Part shown: one piece after another, positions 43,701 through 53,959 of the stretch | How positions within the stretch are numbered: the stretch's first letter is position 1 | How the letters are laid out: the number at the start of each line of letters is the position of its first letter | From: Adiantum capillus-veneris | Taxonomy: Eukaryota; Streptophyta; Polypodiopsida; Polypodiales; Pteridaceae | Assembly: GCA_014529385.2 (NCBI GenBank) | Contig: CM043958.1 | Location: forward strand, 78,354,669-78,418,668 | Reading direction: 5' to 3' | Length of the DNA stretch: 64,000 nt | Program-made: the position numbers and the translations under genes | Notes under the pieces: generated by a model | The model's input: only the letters and a program-made list of their open reading frames with translations | What the model was told of the DNA's origin: nothing | The model's database searches: none

Positions 43701-45135
43701 TGATTCTCCACATTTCTTTGTTTGCTCCTTATTTCGAGAGCTGTTGATGTCTGGTTCTCTTCGTTTTCCTGGATTACACTCACTTCAAAATAAGGAACGA
43801 CATCATAGCCATTTTCATCACAAAACTTTGTTGTGGGAGCATCCTCCACGGCGCACACGTCCAGAGTAGCCAAGATGTGTTCCCATCCAAAAGGCTCTAA
43901 CTCTTCTTCAGGAAATGGTTCTGGGATATAGTCCCTATCCTCTATAATCCGCTCTAGAATACATTCCTCACGTTTCAAGCTACCACATTGTGAAGCTCCA
44001 CAAATCCACAGTTCTTTAGGCTTACCTAACCAACCTGGAAGTTCTGATCCTGCTACTGTGGCGGAATCAAACTCCTCAACCGGTGTTCTCGTCACATCCC
44101 TATAGCTATGGTCCCTCAAGTTTATCTTTGTTATGGTTTCCATATGTCTCGGGTATATATGGTCATAACCCCAATCTTGGACCATTTTCAATTGTCGCAT
44201 GAATGGTCTTCCCAGAATGATGTCATAGTTGTTCTTCTTGCCAAAGTCAACAACAGCAAAAGTGTGTTCATATTCAATGTCACAAGAAGTAACAAGTACT
44301 TTTTCTACCAGTCCTAGGGGCTTTTCCTTGTGTCCGTCCGCAAGCTGCAGGGTCATTCGTGTGGATATCAAGGCAGGTTCTCCCCATTTTTTTACAAACC
44401 TCTTTGGTTGCAATGGCCACACCAGCTCCACTGTCAAGGATTGCCAGGGTTTTACACCATTGAATTCCACAGGAAGGGTGGTGTTTCCATCTTCTCCCTC
44501 GTAATACTCGCCTACCTTGTTTAATGGCACTGGCCTAGTATTTAGTTGAGGCATTTCAAGCTCTTTGATGCCTTCCTCGATTCGAGTCATTGGGGTTTTT
44601 ACACCAAATTTCTCTAGAAATTTACCCACATTAGCCCACATGTTTGGTCTTATTCTGAGAAACTTGGCTAACATTATTGTACAGGTGACTGGGGTAGATA
44701 GAATATCTACTATCCCCTTTGAATCGATGGCCTTGTTGGGAGTCTCTGTGATGGGACTTCAACCACATCTAACTTGGTCTCGTACTCTCCCATGTAGGAT
44801 GGTAGTGTTCTTAGCGAATGCGGTTGACTATCCATAGATTGTACAGATCCTTTGTCACCCCAATACGATCGCACGTCTAGATTTATTTGAGATCCAGTCT
44901 CAAATTCCTCTATTGGTGGTAGAAACACTCCTCGTTCATCACCAGTATTTTCTACTCGTCTTCTTAGGTCATCGGCTTCATTGGCCTCTCTGACTTGTTT
45001 CCACAATTCATCAAGACCATCTATCTCTTTACAATCCTCAGGTATAGCTTGGTGAAATCCCTCGGAAGAGTTATCCGTGGTATTAAGTATTATCCTTGGT
45101 TCTAATGCTGGGTCTTTGAGGTTTGGTTTGTGCTC
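43664..45135 (-). pseudogene. G5 aspartic protease with compensating frameshifts
   Basis: The long open frame (44674-43664) carries the flap-end part (YDIILGRPFMRQL) and an upstream VEFNGVK segment, but its active-site stretch is out of frame. In another frame, between about 44345 and 44455, the same DNA reads LAILDSGAGVAIATKEV with the catalytic DSGAG (codons at 44427-44435). One-base indels in A homopolymers on either side explain this. 44710-45006 is a charged linker between the knuckles and the protease. In plant Ty3 elements this protease processes gag-pol. Confidence 0.75.
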
Positions 45136-45139
45136 ATGA

Positions 45140-46060
45140 CTAGAATCTGGCTCTTTTAGTTCCTGTTTTGGTGGGGATTACTTGTGTAGGCATGACACTG
45201 ATCACATCCTCAGGTTTTGCTACTGGTGGTTCTAGTAAAGCTTGGGCTCTTTGAATCATTTTCTGGCACATTTCAAACCTTTGCTTTTCTAGTTCCGCAT
45301 AGGGATATGTCATCCACCTGTGTTCTTGGTTTTGGTTGTTTTTTAGCCTCACATCATAGGCTTTCAAGAGGGTATCTAATGCTTCATTAACCTTCTCTGC
45401 CAACACAGATCCTCCTAAACTAGCACTTCTCGGTTTCTCATCCGTGGATGGTTCTTCTAGAGGTTTAACCATCTGTGTAAGAGAAGGTGCCTCCTTTTCC
45501 TCATATTGTTTTATCTTCTCCTCAGCTTCGGTAAGCTTCTCAGCTAGGGATTTTTTCTCTCGTTCCCTGCGTGCTTTCATCCTAGTCTTTCTAGCTTTCC
45601 AACTATTTCGTTTGCTCTTGGTTTTCTGACTAGGTGCGTCTGTCTTTGGTCCATCATCTGTCTTTGGACTCATGTCACTTTCTATGTTCTTTGTCTCTGG
45701 ATTCTCATCAGCTTTATTTTGAGCTTGTGCTCTCTTAACTACTTGAACTGGTACAACATTTTCATTTTCTGATCTACTAGGGAGCTGAACAATCCCTAAT
45801 ACATTTGTCGTGATTTTCCTGATTTGGTTTGGTTTTTTTGGGCAATCGGGGATCAAGTGAGTGATGCCACACTCAAGACAATAGGCATTTACTTCAGTGA
45901 TCTCCGTATGAGGACATTGTTTGACCAAGTGGTTGTTACGACTTTTGTGACAATCTGTCTCTGGTTGAGGAGATTCTTTTAGCATTTTCTCTTGGCTATA
46001 AGCAAGCTTTGACCTTGATAAGCCGTTATTTGCAATGAATCGCAATGTCCTTTCGTCCAT
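45140..46060 (-). CDS. G5 gag C-terminal part: knuckle and coiled-coil region
   Basis: 306 codons in the same frame as the preceding gag piece, separated only by a TAA at 46061-46063. Near residues 50-75 it has one CCHC knuckle, CLECGITHLIPDC (C-x2-C-x3-H-x4-C), preceded by a degenerate one. A long charged region follows (KSKRNSWKARKTRMKARRE, then AEKLTEAEEKIKQYEEKE), probably a coiled coil. The end is GTKRARF. Likely nucleocapsid and linker part of the G5 gag. Confidence 0.72.
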   Translation of the reverse strand: MDERTLRFIANNGLSRSKLAYSQEKMLKESPQPETDCHKSRNNHLVKQCPHTEITEVNAYCLECGITHLIPDCPKKPNQIRKITTNVLGIVQLPSRSENENVVPVQVVKRAQAQNKADENPETKNIESDMSPKTDDGPKTDAPSQKTKSKRNSWKARKTRMKARREREKKSLAEKLTEAEEKIKQYEEKEAPSLTQMVKPLEEPSTDEKPRSASLGGSVLAEKVNEALDTLLKAYDVRLKNNQNQEHRWMTYPYAELEKQRFEMCQKMIQRAQALLEPPVAKPEDVISVMPTQVIPTKTGTKRARF

Positions 46061-47508
46061 TTAATACCTTCTTTTTTTCGAATGAAACCCAGGAGGTGGA
46101 GGTTGTACCGGCCTCACCACTCCATGTGTTTCTCTCACATTTTGTTGCTCCGAAGGGTAGTACTCACTTTGGTTGCTATACCACATTGTAGCTAGTACTG
46201 GCGTTGGTTTATTTGATGCTTCCATCATTGGAATGTATCTCATGTCTACAGGCATTCTAGCACCTAGCAGCGGAGGTTGTTGTCCTAAGACAAGCTGTGG
46301 CCTTAAAACTCCTACTGGTCCTCGCGCATTCCCCGTAATGTATCTAGGTGGAGTAGGTGCTTCTAGAATAGGTTGTACATACCTCTCCCTAGCATTTTCC
46401 ATGCTATAATAGCACTCTTCCCCCGTATGGTTCGTCCATTTTCTCTCAATTTCACACCACTTCGGCTCTCCCGAATCAAACCTTACAAGAGGAATCAACC
46501 TCTTGACCAAGTCGTCGATAAGATTTTCTTGATCAATAAGTGTCGTTGGCTTGGCAATGGACTCGCTTATCTGTGAAACATTGTGCTGAGAGGATGTGTT
46601 ATCTCCTTGACTCTTTAAGTCCTTTTCTTTGTATGCCTCACAGTTATCCACTAGATAAAGAGCTTCTTTGATCAACTCATTTAGCGTCATCCTCCTTATC
46701 ATATGCAGATCCTTCTGAAGGCCTGCATGTCTCATTCCCTGGATAAAGATCAGTATCAGTCGTGCTTGCGTAGGTAATTCCACTCTCGGATAGAGCTTAA
46801 CATATCTCTTGAGCCGTAATGATGCTTTGCGTACTGATTCATCCTCTTTCTATTTGAATCTATGGATTTGCGAGACAGTGTTGTGAGCAATGCCTTTTGG
46901 CGAGAATTCTTCAATAAACTCCTCAAATAGCTCATCTAGGGTCTCAAAATCCCATTTTTCCACCGAGTCGAACCATGTAGCTGCATCATCTTCTAGAGTC
47001 AATCCAAATCCCGCAAATTGTGTCGCAAAATCTGAAACTTCCTCTGCTCTAATCACTCTTCTAAAAGCCGTTACGTGATCTCTCGGATCTTTATCTCCGG
47101 AGTATTTTCTGTTTACCCATTTTTGGACTTGGGATGGTCTAACTCGTCGATTGTCTACAAGTCTAACCAGAGACTCTCCCAATCCTTCTCTCGTTATCGC
47201 TCTTGAAGGGAATCCTGGTGGCTCTCTTCTTGGAATTCCTATAGGAATTCTCGTGTTTGGTGGAGGAATTTGTGGTCCTTCATTGACCAAATATCCACCT
47301 CTTTCTTGTACAGTCTGTGGATTTGTGCTTTCTACAACTCTGTATTCTCGTCCATACTTGTCGACAACTATAGATCTCCATTGACAGTCGAGTCCGTATG
47401 TGTAGACATATAAGAGCTTGTAATCCGTTATCTCTTCTAGGTATGGATCTGAGCACCTATAAAGATTGACCTCATTGTCGTCAATGTATCAGTCCTTCAC
47501 TCTCATGA
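46061..47508 (-). pseudogene. G5 gag capsid region
   Basis: One frame reaches from a likely ATG near 47508 to the TAA at 46061, with a TGA shortly after the start (about 47493) and a TAG at 46850. The core has ESLVRLVDNRRVRP, YSGDKDPRDHVTAFRRVIRAEEV, ATWFDSVEKWDFETLDELFEEFIEEF and, after the TAG, KEDESVRKASLRLKRYV. This is the standard Ty3 gag arrangement (W-F near the middle, a LxxxFxxxF helix after it). A Pro-rich tail ends PPPPGFHSKKRRY. No primer site or 5' LTR is found upstream in this orientation. Confidence 0.82.
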
Positions 47509-47999
47509 CCAATCATCCAAACTCTCTCAACAAGATGGATCTTTATCAATTGCAAGTTTGGAAGATCCATTGTGGGAGGATATTCCTCTATCGTCAGGGA
47601 TCTCCAAGCTTGTTAAGCTGTGTTTGAATCTAGGGTAGACATGATTTCTGGGCTTAAGAGCTTTTTCTTGGTTCAAGTAGACGTAGTCCACTCTGTTCAA
47701 GTTCTTTGGTTAGGGAAAAGTCGAAACTATGTCCAAAACCGCAACCGTTTCGTCACAATTCTCGCAAATTGTCGCTTTTAGACACCCCTAACTTGCGGAT
47801 GTATTTTGAGACCTCAAACGACGTTTTTTTCAAAATTGAACTAAATGGTTGCCATCGGCATGCATTTAGTTCATGTTTTGCTCTAAGATCTGTAGAGTCA
47901 CTCTCATGCTACGTTTTGATATAAAAACTTTTCCGATCCGATACCGTTTGTGAAAGTTATGGCCAAAATAGTGAAATGCAGTTTAGACTGGTCAAAATG
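47509..47999. other. Unassigned stretch upstream of G5 gag
   Basis: No coding motif, LTR boundary or primer site. If the G5 ends were separated by an inversion, one breakpoint should lie here or in the repeat array that follows. Confidence 0.4.
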
Positions 48000-48735
48000 A
48001 GTCCAAATTCAATTTTAAAAGAAGATTGGGATCTCTGTGACACAATGAACACTCCTGTATGGTCAAAAGTACAGTTGGACCCTAAAACTGGCCTAGAGAC
48101 ATCCTACGCGTAGGATGTCTATATGCTCAGAATTTAACAAAATTTGGTCCAGAGACTCCCCTTAAGTCCAGCAACACAATGGTATGCTCAGAATTTCATT
48201 TGGACCTAAAAATGGCCTTGAGACATCCTACGCGTAGGATATCTTTTTGCTCAGAATGACTTGAAATTTTCACCCCAGCTTCTCCTTGATGTGCTGATCA
48301 CAGTGGTCTGCTGCTCATAGGTGGAGTCCTAAATCAAGCTAGAGACATCATACGCGTAGGATTTATAACTGCTCAGATTTTTTCCAAACTTGATCCCAAG
48401 GTTCTCCTAGTGCTCAGCAACCCAATGGTATGCTCAAAATTGAATTTGGATGCCAATAGGTCAAGATTTGGGCTGCATAAGCTTCTAGTGCACTCCTAGA
48501 GTAGGATGTCTAACAATTCTTGTCTTTTCTTGGTAAATAGGCCAAACAAGGTCCAAATTCACTTTTGAAAAATCCTTGAGACACTTAGAACCTCCCTATA
48601 TGGCTACAATAGAATTTTGACCACTTTATGACCCTGGAGACATCTTACGCGTAGGATGTCTTTTTGCTCTGTTTTAGCTTAAACTTGCACTGTAGCTTCC
48701 CCTTGATGTGCTTAGCTCACAGCTACTTTTACTTT
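48000..48735. repeat. Degenerate tandem array around a palindrome
   Basis: Five units of about 115-150 bp. Each has a palindromic core, best seen as ATCCTACGCGTAGGAT, centred near 48111, 48235, 48355, 48501 and 48652. The core is followed by TTTTTGCTCAGAAT-like sequence and by phrases such as aaatttggtccagagactccc and aacacaatggtatgctcag. In the first unit the palindrome extends to 24 bases without mismatch. A unit in reverse orientation lies at 58010-58200. Confidence 0.8.
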
Positions 48736-48747
48736 TTGATTCTGACA

Positions 48748-50589
48748 CTACCTCTCCAACTTTATAGCATAAAACTTTGCATACTTCTCAAATATGGTGT
48801 CTAATTCCCTTTCCAAATCATCCTGGTAGGTATGCTCCCGGTCACTTGTAACCGACTGCTCAAAAACCTCCTTGGAGTTAGTCTCTGACACAATATCTTC
48901 ACCCCTTCTTCCTTTTTGACTCATCGCTAAATTATCTTCAACTGAATCATGTCTCCCGCCATCTAGGGAGAAACCTTCTTCATTACATGACTCTGGTGTC
49001 AGCATAGAGCTAGCATCCTCTTCTTGCTTCAAGGAATCACCATGTATACCCTTCCTATCCATAGCAGATAGATGCTCACAAAACTGCTTGCAATTTATAC
49101 CCTGTGACACAAGACCTAAATCCCTTTTATGCCTCAGATATTGTTTGCATACCTGCAGGCAACCGAATTTCTTAGAACCCTGTATAGTAGGCACTTTATG
49201 GAAAGCATCTTTATTTGCATCTTCACACAGATAAGAAATATCACCCCAATCACAGACCATATCCGAAGAGGTTTCTTGCTCTTCTACTCTATCCTCTAAT
49301 GTCACTTCAACCTGTATAGCATAACCAAACACTTTTCTATCTTTGATTTGGGAATCTTGAAGATTCATAGCTTCATCTGCAGAACCCCAATCCTCATGCA
49401 GAGAATCTGCATCTGTCATTTCTTCCTCTACCATGGAATTGTGAAAGCTTGCTTCATCTAGCTCTAAATAAGGCACAATTTCATGAGTCATCTGCATCAC
49501 ATCTGCTACTCCATATATACAAGACATACATATTACTTTGTCAATGCACTCCTCTTCTTCCACCTCGTCTAACTGAGGTACTTCACAATCCGCAATGCTA
49601 CTAGCAGAGCTATACTCACAAAGGAAGAGATTTTCAATCACCCCCTCTAAATTAGCACTTTTGCAGCTAGGCATATCCATTTGGGTAGTACCACATGCAT
49701 CAAACTCGCATAGGAAATCATTAATAATGGCTTCTTCATCCTGGTATATGTCTTCAGTGTAGGCATCCGGCTCTTCTAAACTTGGTAAAAGTTCTTGGAT
49801 CTGCTCAAAAGTAGATTGTAGCACATCACTAATATAGGCGTCTTCCACCTGTTTTCCCTTCACATCCTCTGTCAAAACCATAGCATCCTCATCCTTGTAT
49901 ATACACTCATGTGCATCTTCAAACGAATCCAAAGGAGCGTCCAAATCATCTATCATAGCCGACGAGTTTGCATCATCCTTTAAGTTGCTTTGAGCCATTT
50001 CAGGCACTTGGATAGCATCATGAGAGTCATTATCTTGAGATACGAAGGTTACAAGACCCAAACGTGCATAAATAGCTTGCACTATGTCTGCTACATCTGC
50101 ATACAATAAATTTTCATCTTGCAAAAGATATGCATCTATTACTGCTTCTAAATTGGCCTGTATGGATGTGTTGACACTTGCATGGCTTACAGGAGACACC
50201 AACTCTAGCTGGTCACATCCACTTCCACTCTGCTCCATCTCTTGGTCTTGATGTTCCAAGCATACCTGTGTTATAGCTGTAGAAAACTCACCCCAGTTGC
50301 TTGCATATACACTTGCATAGTCTTGAACTTGGTGCTTGAAATCATCACTCACAAGTTCAAAAAATGCTGCAATCATTCGAGCTTCTGGAATTTCTTGAAG
50401 CCTCATCTCTATCACATAGCACTCAAGATATCCTTCTGGATCATAGACTTCGAATATATTAAGCTCATTATATATGGATTGCATAGCGCTTTCAATCGCT
50501 TTTTGAATCCGGTCTTCTTCTTCAAGCCATTTGCATCTGTCTTCAAGCTCTTTCATTTCAGCATATAGCTGCTCCACTTTGCTAACCAT
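48748..50589 (-). CDS. G6 long acidic gag-like ORF, intact (613 codons)
   Basis: The ATG lies 28 nt after a G3-type primer site, exactly where gag starts in G3. Residues 1-40 look like a coiled coil (KVEQLYAEMKELEDRCKWLEEEDRIQKAI). Residues 45-120 resemble the G3 gag core in pattern (YLECYVIEMRLQEIPEARMIAAFFELV, then NWGEFSTAITQVC for NWEELKVALKEEY). The remaining 480 residues are acidic and low in known motifs, with several short Cys pairs. No protease, RT or integrase follows. It is uninterrupted, unlike its neighbours. Probably the gag-derived protein of a non-autonomous element; its exact role is unknown. Confidence 0.7.
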   Translation of the reverse strand: MVSKVEQLYAEMKELEDRCKWLEEEDRIQKAIESAMQSIYNELNIFEVYDPEGYLECYVIEMRLQEIPEARMIAAFFELVSDDFKHQVQDYASVYASNWGEFSTAITQVCLEHQDQEMEQSGSGCDQLELVSPVSHASVNTSIQANLEAVIDAYLLQDENLLYADVADIVQAIYARLGLVTFVSQDNDSHDAIQVPEMAQSNLKDDANSSAMIDDLDAPLDSFEDAHECIYKDEDAMVLTEDVKGKQVEDAYISDVLQSTFEQIQELLPSLEEPDAYTEDIYQDEEAIINDFLCEFDACGTTQMDMPSCKSANLEGVIENLFLCEYSSASSIADCEVPQLDEVEEEECIDKVICMSCIYGVADVMQMTHEIVPYLELDEASFHNSMVEEEMTDADSLHEDWGSADEAMNLQDSQIKDRKVFGYAIQVEVTLEDRVEEQETSSDMVCDWGDISYLCEDANKDAFHKVPTIQGSKKFGCLQVCKQYLRHKRDLGLVSQGINCKQFCEHLSAMDRKGIHGDSLKQEEDASSMLTPESCNEEGFSLDGGRHDSVEDNLAMSQKGRRGEDIVSETNSKEVFEQSVTSDREHTYQDDLERELDTIFEKYAKFYAIKLER

Positions 50590-50616
50590 CTTTATGTACT
50601 CTCACCCCGGCTTGTT

Positions 50617-50632
50617 CGCGTCGGGTTCACCA
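50617..50632 (-). other. G6 primer-binding site
   Basis: TGGTGAACCCGACGCG on the - strand, identical to the G3 site and at the same distance (six bases) from the LTR. Confidence 0.82.
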
Positions 50633-50638
50633 AAAATA

Positions 50639-52654
50639 TGTCGAGAAATTTGCGATCTTGCCGGGAAAGCACCGGGCTTATGGCTGTGAGAGTTTGTGAG
50701 AGAACTCGACAAAAACTATATGAAGGAGTTAAACCATGGATGCCATGAAGACTAGGGTTTGGAAAGAAGTGCAATCAAAGAAGCCCCACTCTTCTCTCTT
50801 ACACTCACACACAAAAAGAAAGAGCACAAAAAAAAGTGTCAAAACAACACAAAGATGAAAACATCAAGGCTATGGTCATATCGTATCATGGGTAGTATGA
50901 AAGGGTTAATAGATGAGTTAATGGCATTCAATCTTGGCTGACCAAATAGGCTACGAATTGTTCTTTGGAATTGTAGCTTTGTGCTTACCGTAGTATATAT
51001 ATTTTGTCTAGTGATTGGGATTAATTGTGTGTACAAATCCTCTTGGTTCATAGCAAGATAACTACGCTTACATCAAAAGAAAAGTTATAGTCTATGAGAG
51101 GTAGTATGATGGGATCCGGTGATAGAAGTATTTCATTAAGCCTTTCTGGGCCAAAGAGAAACACTATACGTTGCTGAAAGTGTATTTTTCGGCTAATCCA
51201 TACGTTAATTCTAATAGATCGTACAGAGTGAAAGCGATAGAAATGATCATCATGTGGGTTATTCATCTAGGATAGTATGTGAGAAATGTAGATATAAGAG
51301 AAGCAAAGAGATGAGAAGTTTCCCTCCCAAGCCCTATTCTTGCCCGTAGGCAATAAGGATACTGCGGGGAGAGATGTACCTGTAGCAAAGAGAACCTAGA
51401 ACTTGTAGAGAGGATGAATTACTAAGAATGAGAGATATAGGTTTGGTTAAGGAGATTAGATACATATATATATATATATATATGTTGTATTAGAGATTGA
51501 AAAGAAAACAACAAGAAATCAAGAAAACATCAATGTAAAACACATCTTACTTGACAAATCCTTCGGCACCATTATTGATGGAGAGAGAAGAAGAGTGGAG
51601 AATTCCACTTTGATTGATACACCAAGTCCAATATCTTCTTTGATTAGAGTTGATCTTCCAAAGATAGCGTACAAGAATGGCTAGTCTTCCTCTAGGAGAA
51701 AGTGTAGGCTTGGGCTTATGTTAATGGCTAAGTACAATTAGGCATTACTACTCACTCCCTCAAGAATTCCTCTCATCAATGGCTTGAATGCTTGAGTTCT
51801 TTCCAAGGAAGAAGAGGTCCCCTTTTATAGGTGAAGGGAACCCCCAAGGGTTTACACAAGAAGAGAGGAGCCAGTGTGAACAGGAATTGGAAAAGTTGGA
51901 AATGAGCTGCCCCTGCATGATGTGGGCAGACTGGGGTCCAGTATTTTGATCATATCTCCTCAACCGTGGCTCCAAATAAATAAATAAAAATATGGGCAAA
52001 AACTTCAGCTCATTAGCTACGATTTTCATTTTAAAATCGTTTTCCAATTCGGATTGGAACCTTGTGTAAAAAATTCATCAAAATAGGGTCCATTTCTGGC
52101 AGCAAAAGTCTTCATGTGGTCCCCTTAGCCTAAACTTTCATTTGATTCCAAAGGACACCTCATGCCATATGAAAGCATGACATTGCTCCTTGGCAAAGTT
52201 TTGTAATCATGCTTGCAATAATGCATTAAAATAAGTGTATCTTTGAAATCATGCCACCTAGTGTCCCACTAGGATATGATTCCCTCCTAGTAGCTATTTA
52301 AAAAGAAATATAAGAAAAATATAAAAAATACATAGAATATATATATATTGGAGTTTACCCTAGATATAGGATCTAGCTAGGGTGTGAGATGATAATGAGA
52401 TAGTAGAAATAAAGAATCGATGCTTTTTGCCCCAAGTTAAAGAGGCGGAGCTATTGATGCTTTTCCCATAGTATTTTCCGATGGTAAAGTAAGAATAGGT
52501 TACCCTTGAAAAAAATAATAGGATGAGATAGAAGGCTTATTATTATACTTAAATATGCATATGTACATTATAGGAAAGCTAATTATGTATCTAAAAAATT
52601 ACAAGATAACTCTGGTAGCATGCGTTCCCACTATGTACGTGTCACATCACGACA
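50639..52654 (-). repeat. G6 5' LTR, G3 family
   Basis: A 2,016-bp LTR with the same ends (TGTCGAGA ... GACA on the + strand) and the same order of sequence as 1603-3608 and 9623-11628, with more single-base changes and small indels. It includes an (AT)n run at about 51463-51483. No matching 3' LTR is found at lower coordinates, so the element is truncated or interrupted. Confidence 0.92.
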
Positions 52655-52669
52655 ACATGACATGTTCAT

Positions 52670-52732
52670 TTGGTCCCATAGGTCATATTTGATCTTCGAG
52701 AATGATAATAGAACTATCTCTCTATCTATCTA

Positions 52733-52771
<39 letters not shown>
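52670..52771 (+). repeat. 3' stub of an older LINE copy with (CTAT)n(CT)n tail
   Basis: Starting ttggtcccataggtc, this repeats the last codons (LVP, stop) and 3' end of the LINE at 57340-57498, with about six differences in 60 bases before the microsatellite. It is therefore the extreme 3' end of another copy and not a target duplication. Confidence 0.75.
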
Positions 52772-52772
<1 letters not shown>

Positions 52773-53002
52773 AAAACGCAGCCGTTTTTTGACCTAGTAG
52801 ACAGCAGTCCACTCTTTTGATCATAACTTCTTCATCCGAACTCCGATTTGGGTGATCTATAGCCTCAATCGAAGAGCACGAAGTTCTCTACGCATTGATG
52901 TAAAGACAGAAATTTTCAGAGTTATGGAAGGCATTTCTATAGCAGCATTTCTGAAGTGGACAGGTTCAATAAAATTGATTCTCATCTCCTATTTTACATA
53001 CA

Positions 53003-53953
53003 ATGTCTTCCGGCACTTGCAAGGGTTCTTCTTCTTCAACAAGGTCCACAACCATTGTGGAAAATGATCCAAAATCTCCTAAGTGTGGAGATAGCAACAC
53101 AACCACCTAACCAACGACATCGGAAACCATGATCATGGCGTACTTGGTATCATTGCAAGAGACCGTAAACAAACAAGGCGAAGACTTACGAGCACTTGCA
53201 ATGGAGAATGGCACACTAAGGGTACTTGTGGTTGAGAATGAGAATCTCAAGAGGACACTTGAGATGCAAACAACACGTTTGATGCAACTTGAAGAGGAAG
53301 TCAAGGAATGTAAACGCTCTCTTGTGGACTTGAATGCTTTGAAGGAGCGGATGAGAACAGTAGAGCATGACCATGTATTGAAAGAGGAGAAATTTGACAC
53401 TATGAGCCGGGATGTATGCAACATGAAAAATGTATGCACAAACAAGTCTTGGGCTGATGTATGTGGTAGCAATGTGGTTTCTAATTCCTCACTCATGCAA
53501 GCTATGGTTCAAACAAAGAATGTTGAGAATGTGGATGTGGAGGAGTTGAAGGAATGGGAGCGACGTTCCAAGAACATTGTTATTCGTGGAATTCCCGAAG
53601 AGAAGTTAGAGACATCTCCTTCTCTTGCCATTGTCATTGAAGATTTCTTCAAAACCCACTTTGGCATGTCCGGAATTATGGTCTATGGAGCACATAGAGT
53701 GGGGAAGCAAGGAGCTCCTCGCTCGGGAGAACGGCCAATTGTATGCACCATGCCGGATGAGACCAAGCGAAAGATTATCCTTGATAATAGTTGGATCTAT
53801 TTGAGGGATACAAAATGTTTTGTATGTGAAGATCGCACTATTAAGCAACAAAATATGCGTCGCAAGGCATATGAGGAAAAGAATAATAAAAAGAAGGAGA
53901 TCTCTCATGAAGAAAATGTGCCCAAGGAGGAGGCAAGTCTCTCAAGCAAATAG
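53003..53953 (+). pseudogene. L1 ORF1: coiled coil plus RRM-like RNA-binding protein
   Basis: The ATG at 53003 opens a frame that has a TAA at 53108-53110 and then stays open to the TAG at 53951; without that stop the ATG at 53129 would start a 274-residue form. Near residues 20-95 of that form is a heptad-rich coiled coil (ENENLKRTLEMQTTRLMQLEEEVKE). From about 150 there is an L1-ORF1-like RRM and C-terminal domain (RRSKNIVIRGIPEEK, RPIVCTMPDETKRKIILDNS, KCFVCEDRTIKQQNMRRK). The tail is basic then acidic. Such trimer-forming ORF1 proteins bind element RNA. No zinc knuckle is seen, unlike common plant L1 ORF1. Confidence 0.75.
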
Positions 53954-53959
53954 GGATGC

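Noticed and set aside
48000-48735. CRISPR-like array
   Set aside because: Repeats are long, degenerate and without unique spacers, and the DNA is eukaryotic.
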